DNA of 64,000 nt, taken from Paenibacillus sonchi (GTDB lineage Bacteria > Bacillota > Bacilli > Paenibacillales > Paenibacillaceae). The stretch is taken from contig NZ_CP068595.1 in the NCBI RefSeq assembly GCF_016772475.1, positions 6,138,001-6,202,000 of the forward strand, written 5' to 3'. The notes beneath the pieces were generated by a model. That model searched no databases, was not told the origin of the DNA, and saw only the letters and a program-made list of their open reading frames with translations. The position numbers and the translations under genes are program-made. This document shows positions 24,175 through 32,482 of the stretch, one piece after another. Position 1 is the first letter of the stretch, and every line of letters starts with the position of its first letter.

Positions 24175-24600
24175 ATGGCAGAAATTATAAGCTATGGTTC
24201 ACAGGCAAAAATCCCGTTAGACCCGTTTACTATTACTACAACGGTTGTTGGGATTCCTGGAGCTGGAGCGGAGATAGCCACAGCGCAAGTAAATATTAGC
24301 CCGGCCAATCCTGCCTCTTTCTCCAGTAGAGTCGAGTTAAATGGTAGCTTTAGTCTTACTGCCCTTGCTAATAGTCAATTTTTTGCTATAATTCGGCGGG
24401 CTGGAGTTGATATTTATAGATCCTTTTATCGTTTTACTACAACTACTGATATTCAAATAAATGTTCTGTGGGTTGATGGTCCTTATCTTGGAGTCCACAA
24501 CTATGAATTGGTAATTCAAAATGACAGCAACTTGCCTATAAATCTATTTGGACCCATAGCATTCACAGCAACCGCTATTGGAGGAGACGGCGTAATTTAA
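24175..24600 (+). CDS. beta-rich protein, possibly spore-surface
   Basis: The 141-residue protein begins MAEIISYGSQAKIPLDPF and is made of alternating hydrophobic strands rich in Thr, Ile, Val and Ala, ending FTATAIGGDGVI. There is no signal peptide. The ending GPIAFTATAIG and the middle ...VDIYRSFYRF parallel the protein encoded convergently at 24822-25229 (GPVTFSGVSIG; YRDGQPIF). The style recalls small exosporium or BclA-C-terminal-like trimeric jelly-rolls of spore formers, but that is a guess from composition. Confidence 0.65.
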   Translation: MAEIISYGSQAKIPLDPFTITTTVVGIPGAGAEIATAQVNISPANPASFSSRVELNGSFSLTALANSQFFAIIRRAGVDIYRSFYRFTTTTDIQINVLWVDGPYLGVHNYELVIQNDSNLPINLFGPIAFTATAIGGDGVI

Positions 24601-24636
24601 GCTATGGAACACGAAGAATTAAAAAATGAAAAATAA

Positions 24637-24677
24637 AAAAAAGCCCTTCAGACCATTACGGCCGACAGGGCTTTTAC
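24637..24677 (+). terminator. intrinsic terminator
   Basis: AAAAAGCCCT...AGGGCTTTTAC hairpin after the plus-strand beta-rich gene. Confidence 0.8.
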
Positions 24678-24771
24678 CGATGCTTTTGGTTTTGATACCC
24701 ATATTCCCAAGCGCCCAGAACTGCGGCTTGCCAGCTTCGCTTTCAGCTATTAGTTTTTCAATGAACAAAAA

Positions 24772-24812
24772 CAAACCCGTCAGGCTTCATACCAAGCCCT
24801 GCGGGTTTGCTT
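24772..24812 (-). terminator. intrinsic terminator
   Basis: Minus-strand AAACCCGCAGGGCTT...AAGCCTGACGGGTTTG ending in a T-run; terminates the gene at 24822. Confidence 0.8.
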
Positions 24813-24821
24813 TAATCTCAA

Positions 24822-25229
24822 TTACCCTATAGACACTCCGGAAAACGTGACAGGTCCAGTAACACTGGCAGTATTCAGCAAAATATTCAGACTGTTATTC
24901 GAAACACCTAAAGAATATCCATGATATCCCGCTGGAACGCTTCTATCCAAATATGAAATAGAAATAGGTTGAATAGCCATTAAAGCAAGACCGTTAGCTC
25001 CAACATTAAAAATAGGCTGACCGTCCCGGTATAGGGTAAAGACTACACTCGGAGTGCCCAGAGTAGTTTGAAATCCAATTGTAGAATTTAATAGAACGGA
25101 TCCGCTTGCTACGGTAGCCACTCCAAATTCAGCTAAGATTAAATTTTGTTCCGGTGAAAGAATAGGAATGGACAAGGTTTGGCTTCCTGTTGATGCGGTG
25201 CTGCTGCCTACATCTATGATTTGTGCCAT
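24822..25229 (-). CDS. beta-rich protein, possibly spore-surface (paralogue of 24175)
   Basis: The 135-residue protein begins MAQIIDVGSSTASTG with GGAGG upstream. It is strand-rich with a conserved core (ILAEFGVATVASGSVLLNSTIGF, VVFTLYRDGQPIFNVG) and an ending TGPVTFSGVSIG. It has no signal peptide or catalytic motif. It is similar in plan to the convergent protein at 24175 and probably a diverged duplicate. A role in the spore coat or exosporium is possible but unproven. Confidence 0.65.
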   Translation of the reverse strand: MAQIIDVGSSTASTGSQTLSIPILSPEQNLILAEFGVATVASGSVLLNSTIGFQTTLGTPSVVFTLYRDGQPIFNVGANGLALMAIQPISISYLDRSVPAGYHGYSLGVSNNSLNILLNTASVTGPVTFSGVSIG

Positions 25230-25542
25230 GCTAAACTGCCTCCTCTATATTTTTCTACTCATAGAGTATGCAGAGAGAGGAACATTGGATTGGACAGATC
25301 AGCGATAACCTCTACCCTATTTTTTATGTATGCTTCTATATAAAATACCCCGCCGTTGCTGGCAGGGTTTCCTAAATGATTTTGAAAGACCATTTTACAT
25401 TCCGGTTGCTCCTCTATCCTTTTTCAGAGAATGTTGGTTGCCTGGTATCCAAGCATTGGGTTTAAGATGAACTGAACTTTTTGAATCAGGCGTCGATGGA
25501 ACTGAAAAGGAAAATTTAAGGTGCATTTGTTCACAAAATCAT
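25230..25542. other. intergenic, no gene seen
   Basis: About 310 bp upstream of the 25229 gene and downstream of the YfiT-like gene. AT-rich; no terminator hairpin or open frame I can support. Confidence 0.4.
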
Positions 25543-26061
25543 TTACCAGCCCTTACGATTACACAGAGAAGTAATATGTGCAAGATGATGCTTACCGTGC
25601 CAAGCATAGATTCCTATATTTTTACCTATTGAAACTTTACCTGATTCCGGATGAATAAATGTCTTTTCCATATCAGCAGGAGTTAGACTGCGTAAAAGGT
25701 TAGTCCAGCGTTTGTGCAATGTTTCGAGGAGTAAAAGTGATGGTTCAATTGGCAATTTATAGTCTGATAGTTCTGCCCATTTCGTTTCATCGTATGGTTT
25801 AATTATAGGATTTTCTTCTGTAAGAGCCAATTTAAAGCGGATGTAGGCATTCATATGACTATCTGCAAGATGATGTATGACTTGTCGAACAGTCCATCCT
25901 CCAGAACGATAAGCTGTTTCAAGCTGTTCATGATCTAAGTCTTTTACAGCCTCCCGTAATAATCTTGGTAAAGCTTCAATCTCATTGATCCAAACACTTG
26001 TAACACTGCTAGTAATTTCATCGTCAAATTGAAAAGTGCCAATCGGGTATTTCATATCCAT
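25543..26061 (-). CDS. yfiT: YfiT-like DinB-superfamily metal-dependent hydrolase/transferase
   Basis: The 172-residue DinB-fold protein begins KYPIGTFQ. Its metal histidines lie in [16 protein letters not shown] (near residue 65) and in [11 protein letters not shown] at the C-terminus. These are the YfiT/bacillithiol-transferase hallmarks, including the PIGTF start. Members are predicted to conjugate bacillithiol to electrophiles or act as metal-dependent hydrolases. Start ATG 26061 follows AGGAGG. Monocistronic. Confidence 0.87.
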   Translation of the reverse strand: MDMKYPIGTFQFDDEITSSVTSVWINEIEALPRLLREAVKDLDHEQLETAYRSGGWTVRQVIHHLADSHMNAYIRFKLALTEENPIIKPYDETKWAELSDYKLPIEPSLLLLETLHKRWTNLLRSLTPADMEKTFIHPESGKVSIGKNIGIYAWHGKHHLAHITSLCNRKGW

Positions 26062-26245
26062 CTACTTTAATCCTCCTAAAAATCCTTGTTTTTTGTGCCT
26101 AACTAATTGTATCGCTAAAATAAGATTCCCACCATAGTTCACAAGCAGCTTGGCACGTGTAAAAGGCATGAATACCGAAAGACGGCATCCATCCGGTCAT
26201 TCAATTGTCGTGTGCGCGGGGATTCAATTACCATCATTTTACCGA

Positions 26246-26728
26246 TCAGGCTTGGCGGAAATCCGCCACCAGTCGGGTATATTCGTCGTACCATTGCTCC
26301 CATACCTGCTTGCGGTTGTGCAGCTCACCACCGTCCAGAAGCGCCCCGATTACGTCGAGACAGACATGCCAGCCGGAGAGGTCTTTGGCCGTATGACCGG
26401 TGATTTCGGTTATGTGCTCGATCAGCAGCAGCCGGCAGCCGGCTCCATCAGGACTCAGTTCAAAACGCACCCTGTCGTTCCCCCAGGTATACTCCAGGAT
26501 AGAATTCACTATCATATCCTTAATTTCCATAACTTCAAAATGGCCGTTCCCCATGTCGAACTTCATGCTCCCGCCTGCCGACAGGTCCTGGACTCTAAGT
26601 TCAGGAAACCATTTAGCCAGCAGCGCATTATCCGTCAGCATTGCCCACACCTTGGACACCGGATGCTTATAATAGCGTTCAAACACAGCGGTTGCTCCCT
26701 GTGGGGCGGCTTGAAGTGCAGCAATCAT
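26246..26728 (-). CDS. SRPBCC / AHSA1-type START-like protein
   Basis: The 160-residue protein behind GGGAGGA has a helix-grip signature typical of the AHSA1 subgroup: FERYYKHPVSKVWAMLTDNALLAKWFPELRV, GNGHFEVMEIKDMIVNSILEYTWGNDRVRFEL, ending in the helix WEQWYDEYTRLVADF. It binds a hydrophobic ligand; in Bacillales these are mostly uncharacterised. It is separated from the YfiT gene by about 180 bp with no shared operon evidence. Confidence 0.82.
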   Translation of the reverse strand: MIAALQAAPQGATAVFERYYKHPVSKVWAMLTDNALLAKWFPELRVQDLSAGGSMKFDMGNGHFEVMEIKDMIVNSILEYTWGNDRVRFELSPDGAGCRLLLIEHITEITGHTAKDLSGWHVCLDVIGALLDGGELHNRKQVWEQWYDEYTRLVADFRQA

Positions 26729-27063
26729 TTGATATTCCTCCCTGTTGTAGATATATGGTTCAAGTCACCGCTCCATGTCCGGGAATTGGCAAGGATATAG
26801 ATGTCTTCGTTATTTTACTGTAAAGGATAACCAGTCTAATGGCAAATCGGGGGAGTATGCAAGGCTCAGCGGGTGAGGTGCTAAACACCACAAGCGGTGG
26901 CATCGAAAATGACCCTGAAATACTTCCCGCTGTGTACAGAACTCGGCCTTCAACGATCCGAAAACGATATTTCCTGCCGTTGTTCGTTTCAAAGTATTTA
27001 TTTTACAATTTTAAGCAGAATTTTATCCACCTGCGGAAGTAATCATAGTTTCCTATACAACAA
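26729..27063. other. intergenic, no gene seen
   Basis: About 330 bp with no supported gene. It contains the promoter side of the SRPBCC gene. Confidence 0.4.
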
Positions 27064-27102
27064 AGAACCCGCGGAGGCTTCGGGGTGCCTGCGGGTTCTT
27101 TT
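27064..27102 (-). terminator. intrinsic terminator
   Basis: AAGAACCCGC...GCGGGTTCTTTTC hairpin beyond the stop of the 558-aa gene. Symmetric enough to work on both strands. Confidence 0.88.
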
Positions 27103-27127
27103 CACATTTCAAAAATATCCACCTACT

Positions 27128-28804
27128 CTAGCTTCCGCTAACCGTATAATGATCCAATGAGATGGGACTGCCGTTCAGTAGAGCTTTTGTTGAAGTAAGA
27201 CGATCTGTGCTTAATTGCAAGTGGTCTCCTTTGATGGAGTTATATTGAACTGCCAAGTCGGCTCCTGCTTCAAAAGATGGAGCTTGTGCTGCCCGTTCTG
27301 CCGCAAACGCCGCAAGATCACCGGTCCCCCGCTCGGCAGCTTCTTTAACGCTAATGGCCTCCACAACCACACCGCTCCGCATCCCTTGGGCAGACACTTC
27401 GAGGTATCCTTCCCGCTCTCTCAGCTGATAGTTATGGGACAGATATACGGCAAAATAGACCTCGCCTGCCTTGCCGAACAGCGCGGTGGGCTCCTTCATC
27501 CACTGGCCATTAGGCAGCACACCCACAATCGTGTCGGCTTCACCCTCCGGCACCGGGAACAAGGCCAGGATAATGCCCTGATGATACAGCACTTCCATAT
27601 AACGGCTCTGATGGCGGGGATCTCCCGCGTGACAGCCTTGACCGGGATGGAAGAAATACAGCCGGTTCACGGCATATTCAGGAGACACCGGCAGTGAAAA
27701 AGCCCAACGCAGCTGCTCGTTGTCGAACTCCTCTACACGCTCCCATAGCCCTCCTGCTGCGAAGCTATCAGTAATATATGCATATGAATGAATCAGCGGC
27801 TGCGGGCTCGGATCTTCGGGAACGACTTTTTGCGTAACCTTGGCGACCTCCACCGGGGTCTGCCGGTTCAGCGCAGCCGCCCGCACCTGACCCGGCGCTT
27901 CATAGAAGAGGAATCCGGCATATTCGGTGCGGGGCATGGCTTGCGGCAGCTTGAAATCCCCAAATTGCACATAGTCGTGCAGCACGTTGCCATCCGCCGG
28001 AACATCATGCGGCCAGCCCCGGGAATGCGCGCCTACCCAGGCTCCCTGCAGATAAAACTGGCCCCGCTCCTTCCACAGGTGATCCAGCATTTCAGCTAGC
28101 GTACTCTTCAGCCCGCTGTCTTCCTCCAAGTCCCACGCGCAGGTGAATGCCTGCACCCAGTGCCAAAACCACGGCAGACTGCCGTATTCCGGCATTCCCT
28201 TGTCCCGGATATACGCCAGTGTATTCTCCAGGCTTTTCCGCCCGTCTGCCAGCAGCTCCTCATCTTCGAACAGCTTGCCGAAAATCAGCTTCGCCGCCGT
28301 ATATTTGGCCTCATGATGACCAAAGTGGACCACCGGCTTGCGGTAGAAGCCGCTCCGGTAAATATGCCCGATTGCTGTATGAAAAGCAATCCGCAATCCG
28401 GCACCCAGCCTGCTTCCGTAATGCTTGCAGAACCAGACCATCAGGCTGCCCATGATCTCCACGGGCAGTTCATGGGGCGCAGCCTCGCGCGGCAGCGGAT
28501 GCAGGCCGAGCGGCCAATGCCCGTATAAACAGGTGCCAGGCTGCCGGTTCTGCAGCAGCACCGTTTCCAGCAGCACAGCCTCTGCCTTGCACTTGCCGGC
28601 CTCCCGGTCAAAAGGCAGCTCAAAGCCGGGCTCCACCGCAGCAGCAAATAGATATGAAGCATAATAAAAGTTGTTCCGCACATCGTCATGGAACCACAGC
28701 CCGCTGTCCAGCAGCGGGAGGCGTTCCGCCTCGATTGCGATATTATAGATAATTTCGTTCTGCCGGGCCTGATGCGCACCCGCCGCAGCTTGTAATTCTC
28801 CCAC
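27128..28804 (-). CDS. hypothetical protein, probable carbohydrate-active (558 aa)
   Basis: I do not recognise the family with certainty. GTG 28804 is chosen because TGGAGGGGAACGGAA precedes it; the 20 codons upstream of it read through that ribosome site. There is no signal peptide, so it is cytosolic. The first 300 residues are helical and rich in Trp, His and Tyr (LWFHDDVRNNFYYASYLF, VVHFGHHEAKYTAAKL, LPWFWHWVQAFTCAWDLEE), like an (alpha/alpha) toroid of polysaccharide lyases or unsaturated glycosyl hydrolases. The C-terminal part is strand-rich, like a lyase sandwich. It is divergent from kduI-kduD, so it may release the unsaturated uronate that pathway uses. Inference. Confidence 0.7.
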   Translation of the reverse strand: MGELQAAAGAHQARQNEIIYNIAIEAERLPLLDSGLWFHDDVRNNFYYASYLFAAAVEPGFELPFDREAGKCKAEAVLLETVLLQNRQPGTCLYGHWPLGLHPLPREAAPHELPVEIMGSLMVWFCKHYGSRLGAGLRIAFHTAIGHIYRSGFYRKPVVHFGHHEAKYTAAKLIFGKLFEDEELLADGRKSLENTLAYIRDKGMPEYGSLPWFWHWVQAFTCAWDLEEDSGLKSTLAEMLDHLWKERGQFYLQGAWVGAHSRGWPHDVPADGNVLHDYVQFGDFKLPQAMPRTEYAGFLFYEAPGQVRAAALNRQTPVEVAKVTQKVVPEDPSPQPLIHSYAYITDSFAAGGLWERVEEFDNEQLRWAFSLPVSPEYAVNRLYFFHPGQGCHAGDPRHQSRYMEVLYHQGIILALFPVPEGEADTIVGVLPNGQWMKEPTALFGKAGEVYFAVYLSHNYQLREREGYLEVSAQGMRSGVVVEAISVKEAAERGTGDLAAFAAERAAQAPSFEAGADLAVQYNSIKGDHLQLSTDRLTSTKALLNGSPISLDHYTVSGS

Positions 28805-29194
28805 TTCCGTTCCCCTCCACCAATTTTTATATTCGGCATCTGTTATTGCCTGCGCCTGGGTCATTTCCGGGTCATTTCAAGGGTATTTTTACCCCTTGAT
28901 TCCGGCGGGGCCGCCGCCCCATACACACCCGCCCTGTAGCCAGTGGCTTACCTGCCGGGTCTGCACTGCCTGCACTGCTCACGCCTAGTCCGCGACAGTT
29001 GGTGCTCCAATTGGAAATTCACTCTTATTTCAGTTCTATTGTGCACGCTTTCGGTTCACATGGCAATATCTAAACCCAATAAATAAACTAAAATAAACGT
29101 ACTAAAAAAGATTATCTCTTGCCAAATGAACTTATATGGATTAAATTGTACCTATACGAACGAAAATATGTTTGCGAAGGAGATTGAACATTCA
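28805..29194. promoter_or_regulatory. divergent promoter region between the 558-aa gene and kduI
   Basis: 390 bp without a gene. It turns AT-rich toward kduI (29080-29125) and contains a TTCCAATTGGAA palindrome near 29010, a possible operator. I could not place -35 and -10 boxes confidently. Confidence 0.35.
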
Positions 29195-30028
29195 ATGGAA
29201 AGACGTTTCGCATCCCATCCCAACGAAGTTAAGCAATTTGACACCGCGCGTCTGCGCAAGGAGTTCCACATTCCAGTCATTTTTGCTCCGGATGAACTGA
29301 AGCTTGTCCTGACCCATGAAGACCGTATGATCGTAGGCGGGGCTAATCCGGTGAATAAGGATGTCGTGCTCACCACTGACCTGAAAGATCTGGGGGTTAC
29401 TTATTTCCTCGAACGCCGTGAACTGGGTGTGATCAATGTCGGAGGTAAAGGTTCGGTTGTTGTAGACGGAGCAGAATATGAAATAGATTTCAAAGAATGT
29501 CTGTATGTAGGGCAAGGCGCCAAGGATGTTATTTTCAAAAGCGCTGACAGCGCCAAACCTGCGAAGTTCTACCTGAATTCGGCTCCTGCACATCAGTCCT
29601 ACCCTACTACCAAAACAACACTGGCCGAATCCGAATCCGGCGCAATGGGCGGTCTGGAGAATTCCAACGAACGCACCATTCACCGCTTCATTCATGCAGG
29701 TGGTGTGCAAAGCGCTCAGCTCGTTATGGGAATGACCCAGCTGAAACCGGGCAGCATGTGGAATACAATGCCTTCCCATACTCACCCGCGCCGGATGGAA
29801 GCCTACTTCTATTTCGATCTTCCGGACGATTCCATTGTGTTCCATCTCATGGGCGAGCCTACCGAGACCCGTCACATCGTAATGCACAATGAACAGGCAG
29901 TCATTTCTCCAAGCTGGTCCATCCACAGCGGTGTGGGTACGCATAACTACACCTTTATCTGGAGCATGGCCGGCGACAATAAACGTTATGATGATATGGA
30001 CCCCGTAGGCATGAAAGAATTACAATAG
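29195..30028 (+). CDS. kduI: 5-dehydro-4-deoxy-D-glucuronate isomerase
   Basis: 277 residues from ATG 29195 (MERRFASHPNEVKQFDTARLRKEF), which has AAGGAG upstream and matches the family length of about 278; a longer reading is possible but atypical. The cupin metal site is visible in TMPSHTHPRRMEAYFYFDL (residues 190-210) with further conserved SWSIHSGVGTHNYTFIW. It converts 4-deoxy-L-threo-5-hexosulose uronate to 2,5-diketo-3-deoxygluconate in pectin/uronate breakdown. It is first in an operon with a DeoR regulator and kduD. Confidence 0.93.
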   Translation: MERRFASHPNEVKQFDTARLRKEFHIPVIFAPDELKLVLTHEDRMIVGGANPVNKDVVLTTDLKDLGVTYFLERRELGVINVGGKGSVVVDGAEYEIDFKECLYVGQGAKDVIFKSADSAKPAKFYLNSAPAHQSYPTTKTTLAESESGAMGGLENSNERTIHRFIHAGGVQSAQLVMGMTQLKPGSMWNTMPSHTHPRRMEAYFYFDLPDDSIVFHLMGEPTETRHIVMHNEQAVISPSWSIHSGVGTHNYTFIWSMAGDNKRYDDMDPVGMKELQ

Positions 30029-30062
30029 AACAAAAACAACTACGGAAAGATGAGGCAAGCGG

Positions 30063-30818
30063 ATGAACCCGATACGGCGGCACGAGATGATTATGGAAGT
30101 TTTGCTCAACCAGAAGGATGTAACGGTGAACGAGCTGAGCGACAAGCTCCAGGTGACAGGAAAAACAATCCGCGAGGACCTAAGCAAGCTGGAGGAACAG
30201 GGGCTGATTATGCGTGTCCACGGCGGAGCCGTGCTGGCCCAGAGCGACCAGTTCGGCATTCTGCCCTCCAAGAACCCTTTGGATAAATATTCCGATGAAA
30301 AAACGGAGATTGCGCAGCTGGCGCTGGCCCATATTGCCGAGGATGACATTATTGCCCTGGACGGCGGCAGCACCACGCTTGAAATTGCCCGGAGGCTGGA
30401 CAACATCCCGCTGACGGTCATCACCAATGATGTGTACATCATCAGCGAACTGGTTCAGAAAGACCGCATTCGTCTTGTCGTGCCCGGAGGCTACCGTGTC
30501 CGCAATATGCTGGCAGGTCCTGAAGCTGTCTCCTATGTCCAAAAGCTTAATATAGAAAAAGCCTTTCTGTCGGCTACAGCCGTTCATATAGAACACGGGC
30601 TGTCGATTTACACCGGTGATTTCATCGATTTCAAGCAAGCCTTGGTATCCACTGCCCGCACAGTGTTCGCCGTATGCGACCATCACAAATTCGGGCATAC
30701 CGCGCTGCGCACGTTCGCTTCATTGCAGGAAGTTGACGTGCTGCTTACCGATAGCGGTCTTGCACAAGAAACTGTCGAGCAGTTCCGGAAAGCAGGCGTC
30801 AACATCGAATGCGGGTAG
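30063..30818 (+). CDS. DeoR/GlpR-family transcriptional regulator
   Basis: The 251-residue regulator has an N-terminal DeoR HTH (RRHEMIMEVLLNQKDVTVNELSDKLQVTGKTIREDLSKLEEQGLIMRVHGGA) and a DeoR sensor domain with the sugar-phosphate site (IIALDGGSTTLEIARRL, VITNDVYII, VVPGGYRVR). It lies between kduI and kduD with short gaps, so it very likely controls this operon in response to a phosphorylated sugar acid such as KDG or KDG-6-phosphate. That effector is inferred. Confidence 0.9.
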   Translation: MNPIRRHEMIMEVLLNQKDVTVNELSDKLQVTGKTIREDLSKLEEQGLIMRVHGGAVLAQSDQFGILPSKNPLDKYSDEKTEIAQLALAHIAEDDIIALDGGSTTLEIARRLDNIPLTVITNDVYIISELVQKDRIRLVVPGGYRVRNMLAGPEAVSYVQKLNIEKAFLSATAVHIEHGLSIYTGDFIDFKQALVSTARTVFAVCDHHKFGHTALRTFASLQEVDVLLTDSGLAQETVEQFRKAGVNIECG

Positions 30819-30881
30819 ATTCAGTATCCCTCGAAGCATCGCAGGATGCTCATCAATGTGCATAAAAGGAGAGAATAATAT

Positions 30882-31637
30882 ATGTCATCTTTATTCAGTT
30901 TGGCAGGTAAAACAGCAATTGTAACCGGTGCTGCCCAAGGTCTTGGACAAGGGATTGCCCTTGCATTCGCAGAAGCAGGCGCAGACGTGATCTCCGCTTC
31001 CCTCAATGCAAGTGACGAAACAGTAGCCGCTGCCAAAGCCTTTGGCGTAAAAGCCCTCAGCATCGCAGGCGATCTGAGCGATCACACCAAGCTGCAAGGC
31101 ATGTTCGACGAGGCTGTTGCTTTTACCGGGAAAGTAGACATTCTTGTCAACTGCGCAGGCATGATCCGCCGCACTCCAGCCAAAGACCACAGTGAAAAAG
31201 ACTGGTTCGATGTCATCAACCTGAACTTGAACACGGTGTTCCTGCTGTCGCAAATCGCCGGCCGCCACTTCCTGGAAAGAGGCAACGGTAAAATCATCAA
31301 CATCTGCTCCATGCTCTCCTACCAGGGGGGAATCAACGTGCCCGGGTATACCGCGAGCAAGCACGGCGTAGCCGGTTTGACCAAAGCTTTTGCCAATGAA
31401 TGGGCCGGCTCCGGTCTGAACATCAATGCCATCGCTCCAGGCTATATGGCTACTGAGAACACCGCTCCAATCCGTGCCGACCAGAACCGTGCGGACTCAA
31501 TTCTCGACCGTATTCCTGCGGGACGCTGGGGAACTGCTGAAGATGTGAAAGGACCTGCTGTGTTCCTGGCATCCGCTGCTTCCGACTATCTGAACGGCCA
31601 TATTCTGAATGTGGATGGCGGATGGCTCGCCAGATAA
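30882..31637 (+). CDS. kduD: 2-deoxy-D-gluconate 3-dehydrogenase / 2,5-diketo-3-deoxygluconate reductase (SDR)
   Basis: The 251-residue short-chain dehydrogenase behind AAAAGGAGAG has the NAD site TGAAQGLGQGIA, NCAGMIRR, the catalytic Ser in INICSMLSYQGG, Tyr-x-x-x-Lys in YTASKHG, and a C-terminal NVDGGWLAR. N-terminus FSLAGKTAIVTG and length match KduD. It reduces 2,5-diketo-3-deoxygluconate to KDG. It follows kduI and the DeoR gene. Downstream kinase (kdgK) and aldolase (kdgA) genes are not in the window. Confidence 0.92.
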   Translation: MSSLFSLAGKTAIVTGAAQGLGQGIALAFAEAGADVISASLNASDETVAAAKAFGVKALSIAGDLSDHTKLQGMFDEAVAFTGKVDILVNCAGMIRRTPAKDHSEKDWFDVINLNLNTVFLLSQIAGRHFLERGNGKIINICSMLSYQGGINVPGYTASKHGVAGLTKAFANEWAGSGLNINAIAPGYMATENTAPIRADQNRADSILDRIPAGRWGTAEDVKGPAVFLASAASDYLNGHILNVDGGWLAR

Positions 31638-31736
31638 TTCCGGGAATATAGACATACACATACAAACGGGCTGCGTGCGTGTTATGAAATGACATCGGCT
31701 TACTCTGCAAGCAGCTGCTGCTAATCCTGACTCCAA

Positions 31737-31787
31737 GCCAAAAAGGTTGCACTGTCCTCACTATGGACGCTGCAGCCTTTTGGCAGT
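31737..31787 (+). terminator. terminator of the kdu operon
   Basis: Imperfect long hairpin CCAAAAAGGTTGCA...TGCAGCCTTTTGG about 100 bp after kduD. Confidence 0.7.
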
Positions 31788-31816
31788 TTCAGAACAAACG
31801 CAGATGCCTGAAATCA

Positions 31817-32332
31817 TCAGGAGAACTCAACGAATTCCTCCGGGTGGGCACGGATATATTCAGCAATTAAGGCGTGGCTATTCGGTATAATCCGCTGAAA
31901 ACGGCCATACAAGGCGGTGGTGATCTGCTTCAGATCCTCGTCTGTTTCGAGATCCTTCAGTCCCGCATCGCCCCATTCCAATCCCAATCTGCGGTTTCTC
32001 TCCGCCAGCCTCTCCTGTGTCTCTTCGAGCAGTTCCCGCAGCGCATCATCTGCAAAAAAACGCGCCCCCTCCAGCACTCCGCTCCAATAACCCGGCTGGT
32101 CCAGCAAGTAAGCACTCCAAGCGTAGAACTCAGCCGGGGAGCGGTAGCTGTGATCGTACATGATGCGGAACATGCAAAGTGCCCGCTGTCCCTTGCCCAG
32201 CTCCTTGAGTGCCGCAGCTTTTATTGCTGGAGATTTCCCGCGGATCCTCATGAAGGTAGGCTCCATACAAGCCCATGCGAGTCTTTCATCACTATATGAA
32301 TCGAAATCTTTCCTGTCCATAGCCACGAGCAT
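31817..32332 (-). CDS. conserved hypothetical protein, 171 aa
   Basis: Start ATG 32332 lies nine bases after AGGAGG (an ATG two codons earlier is too close to it). The protein is soluble and helical: ERLAWACMEPTFMRIRGKSPAIKAAALKELGKGQRALCMF, WSGVLEGARFFAD, and a C-terminal DMP19-like helix pair (AEYIRAHPEEFVEF). No catalytic motif is obvious and the family is not named with confidence. Stands alone. Confidence 0.7.
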   Translation of the reverse strand: MLVAMDRKDFDSYSDERLAWACMEPTFMRIRGKSPAIKAAALKELGKGQRALCMFRIMYDHSYRSPAEFYAWSAYLLDQPGYWSGVLEGARFFADDALRELLEETQERLAERNRRLGLEWGDAGLKDLETDEDLKQITTALYGRFQRIIPNSHALIAEYIRAHPEEFVEFS

Positions 32333-32433
32333 ATTCATCCGCCTCCTATTCCATATTATACCTATCCGGACAATGCCTGCCGAGCGTTTAGTTTTTTTGC
32401 GATAGGCTATATTAAGCCGATGCTAACACACAC

Positions 32434-32468
32434 GCAAAACGGCGATTCTCTATTCACAGAGAACCGCC
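32434..32468 (-). terminator. intrinsic terminator of the beta-galactosidase gene
   Basis: GGCGATTCTC...GAGAACCGCC hairpin followed on the minus strand by GTTTTGCG. Confidence 0.78.
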
Positions 32469-32482
32469 GCTTGGCTGCTGAT

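Noticed and set aside
28441..28839. Alternative frame inside the 558-aa gene
   Set aside because: Overlaps the better-supported frame; Arg/Cys/Trp-rich composition typical of a shadow.
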